A stretch of DNA of 64,000 nt from Amia ocellicauda (taxonomy: Eukaryota > Chordata > Actinopteri > Amiiformes > Amiidae), in the NCBI RefSeq assembly GCF_036373705.1, contig NC_089869.1, positions 15,153,550-15,217,549 of the forward strand, given 5' to 3'. The notes under the pieces are model-generated. The model did not search any database and had not been told where the DNA came from. It saw only the letters and a list, made by a program, of their open reading frames with translations. Position numbers and translations under genes: made by a program. Positions 45,601 through 58,709 of the stretch are shown here, piece after piece (position 1 is the stretch's first letter; every line of letters starts with the position of its first letter).

Positions 45601-47559
45601 AGTTGATATAGTAAAGAAATATGGAAAAGAGGTGTTCTGTTCCTTTTGATATGATGATTGTGGGAAATAAGTCAACAACTTTCCTGGGATGTGAGAATCT
45701 TGATCAAAATACTTCAGTGAAATGCATTACTCAAATTAATCTTAAATGAAATGTATTCTTTCTTATCGCACCATCTGTATTTGCATGTCTTTGGTCTCGG
45801 TACCTGGACACATGTAACTGATTTCACCCAGGCCCGTGCATCTGCTGTCTCCTAGAAGCCAGAGTGCAGACCACAGACCTGACCTTGAAGGGCTCTGTTC
45901 ACATAAAGTGCAATACCTGAACTCAGTGTGTTTCCTCAAGCTTGGCGCCAGGAGGAAATGCCTTTCAAACCCTGCCAGTATAGTCCACTACCCTGTACTC
46001 TGGCATTCACCAAGCCATCTTTGATGATAGCAACGTTATATATACTTGGTTCTGCACATGTTACCTTCAGATGATTAGGGAATTGTCATCAGTTCAGATT
46101 TATATTGTTTTTGCTTTTCTTCTGTAATTTTAGCTGAGAATGAGTTTAAAAATGTTTAAATGTGAGCATTTTTCTGCCATCATTATCATACAATTCTTGG
46201 AAACTGATGTTGATTTATCTTAGCCTGACCTTAATCTAAATAGAAACAGATGCAATAAAAAATGTTGTAATGTGTGTAGACCCTAACTGAAGAACTTGCA
46301 ATGAACTAAAAGGAAAATTATTGGGATCGAGGGCCTTAGAATGCAGCTTTTCCATTCATCCTGAAGCACAGACTTCTGTTCAATTCTTGTTAACTTATGA
46401 GAACACTGGATGGCTTACAAATTGGATGGTATACTGTTAAAGGAAAACATTGTAATTTATTTTGAAGTGAGATGTGTTTGTGTTTTTTCAAATTTTTTCT
46501 TAAAATATCCATTACACTTTCAGTCTTTGATGTGTTTAAAACAGATGCCTACCCCATCAATTTTGATTGGTTACAAAACATAGCCTAAGTGGACTACTCT
46601 GTCTGAATGCAGAAAAACAACTGCCAAGTCGTGTGTTTACTAGCTTACAAAATGTATGGCTTGATGCATGTAGCTTGCCAGCAGTGAAATCCATAGTTTA
46701 GGTAATCGCCTAATTTTAGTTGTGTTTTTTGTAGGTCGAGATGTGTTCCCTTCGTACTGCTGATTTGTGTGCAGATGTCTAAATGTTGTATTTAAAGTTT
46801 CCCAACAACAGAACCTGATTTCCAAATGCTGATTGTGTGTGCTCTAATGCGTTCGAACGTGAGCGTGTGATGTAGTTAATATTCACAAGTGAGACAGCTG
46901 TGTGAAAAAAAAAGATTCTGTAGTAGAATATTTTAATGCTATCAGCAATCCTTAATCGAGTTTGTGCCATAGACCACAGTGTGGAAGAACAGATTTCCTC
47001 ATTACTCATTGAAGTTGTGACTTTAACACCATCTCAAGTTGTTACACTTTCATTGCAGCATCACTGAATTTGAGAGAAGTATATGGCTGCTATTGCCGTA
47101 GCGCTGAAGAAGAGGAGTATTGGTAATTTTGGCAGCACGGCATTTTCAAGTCTGCTTTAGATAAATACATATTGTAATCGTTTTAATGAACCACTTCCTC
47201 TCACTGAAAAACAACGTCTTTTAAGATGAATCAGAAATCCGTTTGAACATTCCTTATTTTACGATTGCCACGGAATTACAACTAATTGAAATCTCTCCAA
47301 GGATGTCTGAACGTTTCTCTTTCTAATGTGGTGATTATCTTACTGGTTATTGTATTTCGTAAGGAATAACAAACTGGAATATGGCCTTCATGGCCTGGGG
47401 AATATGACGCTGCTGTATTGACTTGGGTGTATTATGTGTTTATTTCTTGTGGTGTCACTGTTACTAAAATAAAGAGTGGTATGTGTGGATTATAATTAAC
47501 CAGTCAAATCTGTTCCCTTTTCATCTGAATTATGCTTGAAGCCTAGCTAAGCTGTGTCT
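42601..47559. other. Gene desert, first part
   Basis: Apart from the promoter-like spot at 44.2 kb, no coding frame or recognised repeat is seen. An acceptor-like site ends at 47058 (TTACACTTTCATTGCAG), of unknown meaning. Confidence 0.4.
44200..44262. promoter_or_regulatory. YY1-type start site with splice donors on both strands
   Basis: AAGATGGCGGC, the YY1 motif typical of TATA-less promoters, occurs at 44223-44233 and overlaps an ATG (44225). On the plus strand that ATG opens MAAAMQSDED and meets an AG/GTAAAA donor. On the minus strand the same spot runs into CACAGG/GTGAGTAA, a strong donor. A bidirectional promoter or a first exon of an unseen gene is possible; no downstream coding exon was recognised. 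Confidence 0.35.
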
Positions 47560-48050
47560 GCTTCTTGTTGCCTTAATCCTGTCAGCACAGGGCTCACCAC
47601 AGGCTTGCCTACCAAGATTTTACTCCAGTGTGCTGACATTTATACTGCTGGGTGCCATGGGACTAATTGAAAGTAATGAACCCTATGGCATTGATGAAGT
47701 CTTGTGTTATTCATACCCAGATGCTATGACACTACTTGGTCTACCTTTTTCTTCTGTAGGAAATGCATGAGAAATAAAAAGGAAGAGCTACATTGATTGA
47801 CAGCTTAATGGATTAGTTCTTTGTGTGAAGGTGTTCTTATTGGATTGTAATGATCCATTTTAATTGCTTCAGATTTATCAACATCTCAGGAAAAGTGTAC
47901 CAAGTGTGTTTTTGTCCCTCTAATTGGAATCGGCAATTAACCCATACCTCTTGCCAGCAAAGGGTAGATGAAGACACATGTCCTCCAAACATGATCTGTC
48001 GGGCCACCTCAAAGCCTACAGCTCAAAGAGTAGAGTAAGCCTTCAGGTGT
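47560..48050. promoter_or_regulatory. Candidate enhancer with a PBX/MEIS-type site
   Basis: TGATTGACAG at 47794-47803 is a full PBX/MEIS-type motif. It lies among TTAATGGATTAG, CTAATTGG and CAATTAACCC homeodomain-type sites in repeat-free sequence. No coding frame spans the block. Confidence 0.35.
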
Positions 48051-48903
48051 AATCAGAACACTGCAGTCTCACAGATACCGCACAAGCCAAAGTTTTTTTG
48101 GTGCATGGCAAGAGGAGGAAATCATGGATAATTTCACCCAGCCTAGGCAGCACTCAACCAGCGGTGCGCCATCCCAGAGGACATCCTGGTCACAACTGGC
48201 AAAGGCCTTCATTCTAACCATAATGTTCTGGACCATACTCCATTTTTTTCAATTGTATTCATGGGTATAAATTAGGACTGACTTTACAGTTTGTTTTTGG
48301 AACAAAATAAGTATTTAAGTATTTTTGTAGATGTAGATATTTTTGTAGTATTTTAATAGATTGTGTGACCGATTGTGTAGACATTTTTATAAGGGAAAGA
48401 AACCCAACTTAAATTATACTGCAGCCACAACACAAAACCAGTGCTTAGCATGATACTTGGGAAGATGGACAGAATAATTAGGAAATCACAAGTTAACTTT
48501 CAGTGCACTTTGGTTCACATTAAAATGCCTAATTGATTCATGGTAAACACAAATCACAGTGACGTTAGGGGCTTTAAGGAGCATTCAAGTTAGGGGTTAA
48601 CGATTTGCCTGACACAAGTGTTTTTGGAATTACTGGCAGTGGTGAGTATATTAAAACTGCAAATACCAAGACGCAAAACAGGAAATGTGTTAGAAATGAA
48701 GTGCCTGATGCAATGCAGAGGTCTGTTGGATTCTCTTGCTAAAAGGAAATAAAGAAAACATGACTTCTCATAGGACCTGCAGTAATACACTATACTCATA
48801 TTAAGAAAGTACTGATATAGGTCATGAAATGAGAAAAGAAAATCAATTTCTAAGGAAGAATGCATAATCTATGAAATAATGTACACATTAAAACATGTAA
48901 AAA

Positions 48904-48924
48904 ACACACACACACACACACACA
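48904..48924. repeat. (CA)n microsatellite
   Basis: About ten CA units. Confidence 0.9.
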
Positions 48925-50929
48925 ATTTCATACTTAAAAACATATTTGAATTAATACAAAATATTAAGTCTAAGATTATTATTTTTTATATATGTTTTTA
49001 AGAAATAAAAATGCAGAGGAACTATGGGAAATCATGAAAAATAGCCAAGCTAGGAGAAGAAAAAACAGAAACAAAAGCTGATCTTGGCGTTCATCGTTGC
49101 TAATCCTATATATAGTAGGGACGACTACAGACACTCTCCTCAATATTTCTTAACAAATAATCTTGGACGCAGTTCTGACACATTGTCTGTGTATGTCAGT
49201 GCAGATGGAACAGTTCCAAAAGCCTGCTGGTGCAAATGGGAAACAGTGGCAGACATGCTCACCACTCACTTCCTTTTCCTCACAAAGGATGGCTCCACGT
49301 CGTCTAGAACTATCTGGGCTTCCCAATATGAAATCCATATGGAAATGCTGCCGTCACATTCAGGACATGTTTCTGCACAGTGTTTGTTAACCCAACTGCC
49401 ACCTAGAGGTTTTTTCCCAGGCTTGCAGAAAGGAATTCAGTTTTGGTCACAGAAGGAAATCCCTGGAGGATTATGGCCTTGTTTCATGTTACTTGAAGGG
49501 AACAGAGACATAATGGACAGAATTTAAATCACTGAGTGTAATGCTGCTGTTAGTACTCTTTGTAAAGGAGAATCTCAAAAGGAGATTTTATCTTGGCAAG
49601 CTGTTTATAGAAAGTGTGGGGTTACTGAGGCTGCACTTTTTCGTTAGGCGTGTTGAATTGCTTCATGTGTGCTGACAGGTACATGTTATTTATTTAATTT
49701 CAAAGATTTTGTATATCGTATTCAGCCAAGTTGCCTCCCACCCACACACACACGCCTCACACCACTAAATTTGTTATTTTAGTGCTTTGTTCTACAGCCA
49801 GGCACAAATGCAGGTTCATATTATAGTGATGATATATGGTTTGTGATCTAATTGATTGTAATATTAATATAAATTATACTATTCAGTGTACGTATAATCT
49901 GCTTCTTTCCCATTTTCAAACTCTAGTCCTTGAATTATTTGCAGGCCTAAAAAAGGCAAGGGGAAATGACTGCAATACGTACAGCAAGAAACATTCTTAT
50001 AATCAAATACACATCTTCTCAAAATCTATCAATACAGAACGATAGGCATTAGCTAAATAAATCAAAAAGACCTTCCTTTTATCCCAGGTTGTGTAGCTGA
50101 ATACTCCTGCTTTTTGATATACCCCTTTTGAAACCGATGATTTCAATTACATAATTCTTTTCATCTGTCTGTGGTTATCTTAATGGTATAAGTCCATCTG
50201 GTTTGTTTTCTTACCACTTTATTTGGATGATTTGAAACATTTACATATTAATAATTAGGTGTTTGATTTGGGAACAAAGTAAATTATAGCATTCCATTTT
50301 TCATATTGACATTCATAAATGAGAAGTCATGGGTATTTGAAACCTATTTTGTTTTAGGTATTTGCCCACCACTTTTGTCACTGGCTCAAATGTATGGACT
50401 TAAATGAAAACAAACTCTGAAATGTATAGGATAAGACCCAGCTACTGACAAATGAAGCTTCGTCAGGAGTACAAAGGCAGAGGGAACTGGCTTTGTAAAG
50501 TTGCTTTTCTGGTGTATTTGACATTGATTCTGCCTACAGATATTGTGGTGTGGTCCATAAAAAGAAAGTAAAAGCAGTTTAACAGGATCCTAAGCTCTAT
50601 ACCATGTTGTTAAGCTACCTTTACGCAACTCAAATGTGTCAATTGTGTGTTAACTTAGCTATTTTGGCACTTGCTCTTTACTGCACATTTAGCTGTAGCA
50701 TATATTGAAGTCACAATCCTGTAAACAAAATATCTCGCAATACCTTTGCCAAGAACAACCCTGCTGCCCAACAAGTTTTTTCCTTTGTGTGTGTTTAAGT
50801 TAATTGATGCTGTAATTCTCCCTTTTTTCCATCTCCTTTTTTAAAGCTCTTATACAAAACTGTCTTGCAGCTTGAAAAAATACAAACAGTAATACTGTAT
50901 ACATGTCAGTGCCATTCTGAATTCTGGTG

Positions 50930-51600
50930 ATTACAGCTGCTGCATTTCCTGTCAGATGTGACATGCAGTTCAGGTCCAAATCAGGCTAATTTTGCTAATT
51001 GTCTATATATTTGAGAGATTACTCTTCTATTTAATTCGGACTTCTTCACAATCGCCTTTTGTCTAGGGTGCAAATCACAGAAAGCAATGACAGGACTGGA
51101 TTAGTCACAAAGGTCATAGCCACATTCAAAAATCCTGAAAGGCAATAGCTTCTTATTCCGGGGTTTCTGTTTCGCTCTGTTCTTTATTAGGATATTAAGA
51201 TATTGGGCAGATTTTTTTTATTTTTATGAAGCCAAATAAATCCAAGTTGTTGTTGTTGTTTTTTCCATTTGTTTACCACTTTCATGCGCAAGCCGGGTTC
51301 ACATCTGTAAAGCAGTTTCTACAGCTGTTTATAGATGATCTCTCGCCATGCCTGTGACATTTTCCTGTCTGGTGATTGATTGCCAGCGTGGTGCCTAATA
51401 ATACAGTAATGAAGAATCATAAAAATTATAAACTTGAGTAAAGATTGGTTTTAATCAAATCCTAAACAACTGTGACCTCATGCTCTGGCAAAGTGCCGCA
51501 CCCTTGCTCATAAAAATCAGGCCTCTGTGCACATGTAGTTCGACCAGCCGACTCTGTAAGATTACCATTATCTGTGATCACTATGTGACGCACTGGAAAG
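50930..51600. promoter_or_regulatory. Candidate conserved non-coding element
   Basis: Repeat-free, evenly composed sequence contains GGTGATTGATTGCCAGC, GCTAATTTTGCTAATTG and AAAGGTCATAGCC (nuclear-receptor half-site-like). It has no coding frame. The call rests on texture, not on alignment. Confidence 0.3.
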
Positions 51601-52489
51601 ACACGCTTACCCTGTATGAAGTGGACAAAGTCTAAATGTCACCCATTGGTTAGAAACTTGTTTTGTTTTAGTTTTTTAATGATCTGTTGCATAAACACAA
51701 TAACAAAACAACAATGCAATGATTAATATAAATGCATGTTCAGCTCAGTTGGACAGACTACTGAAAACATATCCGGCGGTACTTCTGTCAGTTAATGCGC
51801 AATATGGCCTGGATTAAATCAAAACTCCAACCCCCCCCAATGGCAAATTCCAAACCCGATATTATATGTCGGCTTTCCATAGATGCAGATGCGAGAAGCC
51901 TCTTGCAAACAGAAAGCAGCCTGGAGTGACACATTTGGAATTTGCGGTTGAAGGGTGGGTTGACGTTTGATGCATTCTGGACGTAGGTAGCTTTTCTATG
52001 GGGGGGTCTCCACCTCAGCTGTGCAACTGAGTATTAAATAATGTGTGAAGACGCTCTCTAATTTAGTTTTGCCTTGATTGGTGGGAGAATGAGGGAGCCA
52101 GATTCTCTTGTGTAATGAATGTGCACTCCAGTTGTCTTACTCCAGGTGTCTGTACCACCAAAAGTCAACAGGTAAACTATCAATTTAAACTAAAACTGAG
52201 GTGAAACATTGCTTTTATTCACGTAACATATAATCATTATGAGCAAAGCTTTACTTTGGTGTGTGTGGTTACTCTACACAAGAATAAAATTAAGACTACA
52301 ACTTTGTCATCTGTGTTCAGTCAGCTCTAAGTAGCCATCGCATCTGAGGTAGACCTCACTCCTCAACACAGTAACATCCAGTACCTCTAAGAACCATAAA
52401 ATCAATCTAATTAGTCTGATAGTTATTCAGGACTGAGATTCATAATGTAATGATTTCTACTTGTAAACATGTTATCCACCCAGAGGAAA

Positions 52490-52790
52490 TGAATCTAATC
52501 TGCTATAATGCTAGTCATGGTATTGAAAGGATATGCATAGCGGGTTCCTTTGTTTGACTTACTTCAAGAGCATAAATATTGTCATTAGTTGTAGACCAAA
52601 TCATTTAATGACATCCTGTAATTAAATTGGGGTTAATAAGCTAATGAGACAAATGAATTGTAAACGAGATAGTTGGTTTCCATTACCACTGGCATTTGGG
52701 CTGCCACACATTGGTTTGATTTAGTTTCTAGCGTGGTCTAATTTAGACTCAGACAGGAGAAAATTAAACGCAGCTCAGTTTGGATAAGAC
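52490..52790. promoter_or_regulatory. Candidate conserved non-coding element, homeodomain-rich
   Basis: About 300 bases pack ATATGCATA (octamer-like), CATTAG, GTAATTAAAT, TTAATAAGCTAATGAG and GAAAATTAAACG. It has no repeat similarity and no coding frame. Confidence 0.35.
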
Positions 52791-52979
52791 TGTGTCTGTA
52801 AAATCTCAAGCTGGAAGGATCACAATTTGGAGATTAATCCCGGTTTTGTTTTTGCAATTATCAGTCACAATGGTAAATCATTATTTTTATTTTTATTATT
52901 TCTGGTCAAAATCACAAATAAAATGTAGTAGCCAATTTATGTTGGCAAACATGCAGAGTCATGCAGTGCAGTATTAATG

Positions 52980-55900
52980 ATTATCTTCTCAGGATGCTTT
53001 GGCAAGCTTCACTAATATTGTATGCATCATTTAAAAGAAGAAACAACAGCATACAAAACAACAACAACAAAGCCCTAAAATACGTCACCATATACAGAAA
53101 AGGTATTTGAACAAGTTAAATCCCAAAACATGAATTCAGGGTCCCTCTTGGAAAAGTCAACAGTAAAGGCACAAGCATAACTTTGAAGAATGAACTTCAC
53201 ATATCTCCTCATTGAATACATATTAGTAAGCCTCCCTCACTGAGGTAGTCAAGGTTTGGATATGTCTTTTACTCTTCTGAAGAAATGCTGAGCTTTATCT
53301 GCCCGTAACTTGACTTCCTCATGCACCAGTGTTTATTGTATAATCTGATACCTTGCATCAGTTTCAAAAGAGGATTTGTGAATATAAATAAAAGTCCTAT
53401 GTATTATGCATTTGTTTACTAGCAATATATATTAATCTATATTATTCCATATCACTTTGTAAACACTTCAACACCACTATAAAAAGCATTTGCAGAAGCA
53501 AGGTTAATGCTATCTGACACATCCTATACTATAATTTTTTTTAAAGGTGAAAGAGCTGATGAGACACTATACAGAGGCCTTTGTTTCAGAGCATGACTCG
53601 GAGTTAATAACACACTGGGTCTTGAATGTAATAATTCTAGCAGTCTCCAAGAATTTTTCCCTTCTTTGAACAGAAGTGTCCCCACTGTGACTCCAAAGTT
53701 TCGTGCCTCTGTTTTTATTATGTGTCTATGGTCCTGCTGTGGTTGACAGAGACCACTAACTCCAGGAAGGCAAGGATGCTTGATACTTCCAGTCTGCAAA
53801 GATTATTCAGAAAGCGTTTAAAAATTGGCCCGGGTGCAGTAGGACTCATTCAGGCAGTATTGAAAACCGCTGAAATAACAGGAGAATTTAGATAGCAGGC
53901 GAGCTTTAGAGAATACTCTAAGCTCAGTAGTATTAGTGTGTTTGGTATTAAAGTTGAAAAATAATTATGTGTGTGTGATGTATGGGTGCCATTCTCTGCT
54001 GGTAGACTTACGCATTTGTGAAGCTATTAGAATTAACAAACTGGCAAAGAAAATCCAACAAGGTATTTATAAAATGTTTGGAATATCATTTACTAGGAAT
54101 TGTGTTAATATAGTTTTAAACAATTTTTATGATTCATTAATAGTTAATCCTTAAAAGTGTGAAAAATGTAATGGTATGCATATCACCAATAGAAAGGCAG
54201 TACCAGACAAAGTAAAAATGTCTGCAATGTTGGGTCCATTTTTAAGTAGGTAGAAACACAAACAAATTAGACAGAATAGTTTTGTATATATATATATATT
54301 CACGTGTTTATAATTATGGATTTGGTTGAGGGTTGCAATTTACCTTACAAGATGACAAGTATGTTATTTAAAACAATACAAATATGTGAACAATAGTTTA
54401 TATGTTTTCACTGCAACGTTGTAACGTACAGATCAGCATAATAACACAAACAAACTTTACAGTAACAGAGAAATTCAGTAACTGCAAGGGAATGCATCTT
54501 TGTGGGAGGTTTGACATTACAACAAGAGAGCAGCAAAACCCATTGAAGTTACTCACTTGCTGCATACAGCCTGCCTAAATCTTCAATGTGGTGTTGCATA
54601 CTTTCACTCCTAGCTAATGCAGGCTTCAGCACTGGAGTAGGAGAGGATCTCAAAACTTAAAAAAGCAACAATAAAGATTAAATGACTAAGAACTGTCAGC
54701 AAATAATGACTGTTGGCAACAACCCGTGAAGCACTCTAGTTGGCAGGGTTTTGGTAACAAGTAGGCCAAGAATAAATTGTCTGTCTGTAACTATTTAAAT
54801 GCAACATTAGGTTGTGATTTATGCTGAGAAGAATGGTATTATGAGGGAACATTTTCCAAGTGTAGCAGCTTGCAGCAATTTAAGTTATATGGGGGAAAAC
54901 CACCAAAATGAATTTTTGACTGTGTTCCATATTGAAATGGATATATTTATACAGATTAATGTGGCTGAAAGGCTAGTAATAAATTTTGCCTTTACCAGGG
55001 GACTTCAGTGTTCCTCTAGCAAACATTTCAGAAATGTTGCGAGACAAGGAATCCGTGGTGATCGGTTGTAGTGACACAGACCCGACTCCCCTGTCTCATC
55101 TAGATTGTCCTAATTATGGAGGTGAAAAGCAGAAATTGATCTTACACAATGTCCACACTTAGACGGTTCCCTCTAATGAAGAAAGCTTGCATATGTGCAA
55201 GATGAATTGATTTGTGAGGCATGGGTTAACATTCACTCATTGAGGGTAGAAAATAAACCATGCTTAATTACATGTCAGCAGATGTTGTGGTATTTTCCCT
55301 GGGGGGAGCTTCTCAAGGATAAGTGCTTATATTCTTTTTTGACTTGTGTTATGCTTTTCTATCTCCTCTTTTCTGATTCAGAGTTCTTAAGCAGTTTGAT
55401 GTGCCGCGTCCATAGACTCATCTCATGTGACCTCTCCGGAAATTCGGGCCAAGGTGATCATTTCTTCACTGTAGCCGTGGGTAGGAGCTGCATATTTATT
55501 TATATATATTTGTATGAAACTTAATTACCCTAAAAGCCCTAGGTGGTTCTCCTGTCAAAATTTTCAATGGTTGCATCTCAGGAAACATTCTTAAAATGTG
55601 CCATGCCTAAGAAACAATGAGAAAAATCACAAATTTGAAAGTGAACATGACACTTCTCTTCAATAGGATGAAACTACAGGATGCTTTTGCATGACATAAC
55701 TGTTTGCTGTTGTTGTGACAGTAACATTTCCTGCATTCATTATTTTGTTTAGTTAATAAAACAAAAACAAGAAAATCCCCAATCAATTCTACAATCCGTG
55801 TAATGCAGTGCTGAAAATACATAGGACTGAACAATCGGCCCCCTAGATTGAGCTCCAAGGGCAACAAAATTGACCTGCAAAAATTCAAGCACATTATGCA

Positions 55901-57429
55901 CTTTAATATAAGTTAATAGGTTGTGTGAAGGACGTTTCACTCTATTACAGATGTCATCTCGTGCAGTTTTGGGCAAGTAAATAATTACCTAATTGGTTTT
56001 AGTTCTATTATTATGGTTTTGTACATGATAGTATTATACAGCTGCATGTTTCCTTGTGTTTTACCAGATCAACATATATTTTTTGTTCAGCAATCATCTT
56101 GTGTCACATATGCATTCAATTGTGAATTATACATTGTAGAGGAATACCATGTTTTTGTTTTTGGGCTGTGAAATACTACAGGATAACAGAATACAATTGT
56201 CTTGCATACTTTCATGTGAATCACAACTCACCTTTTTGCTGAAAGAGCAAAGTGGAGCAAGATAATGAGGATTTGAAACATAAGGTCAGAAACTGTTTGC
56301 ACATTAAAATAATCTCACATAATTTCCTCTTTGTTATGCTGTCAGAATGCATCAGTACTCACATAAGTATGTGACTCGATAAGAACTTGTGAAATTAAAG
56401 CAAATATAGGTCATAGTAGTGGAGATGGTCCTGGAGGTTATATTTGTTATCGTTGTGTGTAGAAAGAATATGAATGTGAAAAGCTGTTTTGCACTGCATG
56501 TAATAGAAAGGAAAATAGCATTGAAAAATACTCACGCTTAACTGAATAAAAGCCTCTGGCAATTTTTAAAAGGGCTGTTTTTTTGTTTTTTTAAATGACC
56601 CCTTTCATTTATTTATTTATTCTGTCCAGACATAAAGGGTCAAGTATCCGCATATGTTTGGGTGTATGTGCACGTTAAAATGTTGTGCCATAATGTAATT
56701 CACAATTGTGTAGGAAGTATAATTGCATATTAAGTTTCTTATTCAAAACGGACTCTCAGACATCTACACTGCAAGTCATTCAAGTGTTTTAGATGGGAAA
56801 GCTGCATGGTCTTGTGCGTAACCTCTGTGGCCATCGTTTCTAATCTGTGTCTATTCTAATAGATGCCAAATGTCATCTATTCAGTTTTCTCGAGGAAGGA
56901 AGTCATTTCAATAGCCATTTTCACACAACTGGTTCTATTCAGCAGCAAAACCCAAGGTTAAGAGAATACTGGTCTCAGAGCAACAGAAGTGGGTTATGTG
57001 ATGAGAATGTTTGTGTAGAAAATATTTGTAGAGACCTTTCAGGAAACTGTTCATTTGGACTTCTGTGATATCAATTTAACATCTATTCAACTATTCTCTC
57101 TCTCTTGCTCTTGCTCTCAATGTCTCTCTCTTACTCTCCCCCCCCATCCCAGCTATTTGTCTGCATTTGTGTTTAAACAACAACAAATACTGTTCAATCT
57201 CTCTTCAGTTCTTATTTCACTGTTGTTGTTTTAATTACAAACTGAAATTAAGTATCTGGATGTTCTGCAGATGAAAATGAAAAAGTAAAGTTTTGCAGTG
57301 TACTAAGATAGACAGATGAAACATAAAAGTCTCTCCTTTCTACTTTTTCACAGTTCAGCATATATATTCAAGATATTATTTAGGCTAATTAGGCATAATT
57401 AGGAAGTGTTTAGGGCTATATTATCTGCT
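52980..57429. other. Gene desert, middle part
   Basis: AT-rich sequence without recognised genes. Short TA and CT runs occur at 54285 and 57090. Confidence 0.4.
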
Positions 57430-58020
57430 CAGATTTAGCCAAATGCTTCTAAACTCATTGGACAGCACTTCACAGTGCAGATGGACAATGACCTGAAGCA
57501 TACTGCGAAAGCATCCCAATACTTTTTTAAGCGAAGAAGTGGAATGTTCTGCAATGGCCAAGTCAATCACCTGACCTGAATCCAATTGAGCAGCATTTCA
57601 CTTGCTTAAGGCAAAATGCCCCAAGAACAAGCAGGATCTAAAGACGGCTGCAGTGCAGGCTGGCAGAGCAACACCAGGGAAGAAACCCAGCATCTGGTGA
57701 TGTCTATGGGTTCCAGACTTCAGGCAGTCATTGACTGCAAAGGATTTGCAACCAAGTATTGAAACTCACAATTTAATTCATTATTATGTCAGTTTGTCCA
57801 AATACTTTTGAGCCCCTAAAATTGTGGGAACCACATATACAAATGGGTGTAATTCCTACACTGTTCAACCAATTTGGATGTAACTACCCTCAAATTAAAG
57901 ATGAAAGTCTACACTTAAAGCACATCTTGATTGTTTCCTTTCAAATCCATTGTGGTGGCATACAGAGCCAAAATGATGACATTTGTGTCACTGTCCAAAT
58001 ATTTATATACCTAACTGTAT
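57430..58020 (+). mobile_element. Decayed Tc1-like transposon, 3' half
   Basis: A broken frame reads transposase C-terminal motifs (FTVQMDNDLKHTAKASQYFF, then a damaged DLNPIE-type stretch, then VIDCKGFATKY). It is followed by a 3' non-coding part that ends in the inverted-repeat-like TGTCCAAATATTTATATACC. The N-terminal half and left terminal repeat are missing. It is a different Tc1 family from the copy at 23 kb. Confidence 0.75.
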
Positions 58021-58606
58021 ATCATTTTTTTAAATTAATTTATTTATTTTCATTTCGACATGTCGACATTTCCAATTCTCTCTCTCTAACATGATAATGA
58101 GAAGGGCAGTATCTAAAATGCCTGAGCTGTCATTAACTAATCATTGCGTTGAGTGTTCAAGTAAAACAGTATGGGAATATTGCATTATTTAATAAAACCA
58201 GGTTTGGCTTAGACTATCAACTTTAATACAATTGTCAAGTTTTTTATTTTTTTTAATAGGTATTGTTTGTCTATGATACATTCATTTTGTGAATTCCAGT
58301 AAGAAATCGCCAACATTCATTTAAGTGCAGAACAGTCACAATTGTATTTTCTGTTAATTATTTTGAATGAAGAAGAGAGAGAAAATAAATTGCTAAAAAC
58401 ATATTCAGTGATTTCACATTACTCTATTTACGACTTTTGATATGGTGCATGCCATAGCCTCAGGTTCTGTTTGTGAATAGATCATAGATGTTATTGACCT
58501 CTTGTTACTCCAAAAATACTGTTGTATTCATTCTGTTACATAGTTTAATTGTTGAACAAGTTGAAAAGGCTATTTTGAACTAATTTGGTTATGGTATCAG
58601 TAAATA

Positions 58607-58700
58607 TATTACGTTATCAGTATTATTACGTTATGAACTGCAAATTATTATGTTATTGTAGAGTTATTACCTTATCTGTATTTTATTACGTTATCAGTTG
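58607..58700. repeat. Imperfect short tandem array, TTACGTTAT core
   Basis: The nonamer TTACGTTAT or a one-base variant starts at 58609, 58626, 58648, 58667 and 58686, mostly within ATTATTACGTTATCAGT-like units of 17-22 bases. Confidence 0.7.
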
Positions 58701-58709
58701 TAACATCAT

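Noticed and set aside
49084-49527. Open frame of about 147 codons in the desert
   Set aside because: It begins at a non-ATG codon, has no recognised domain and no clear splice context. A chance frame is more likely.
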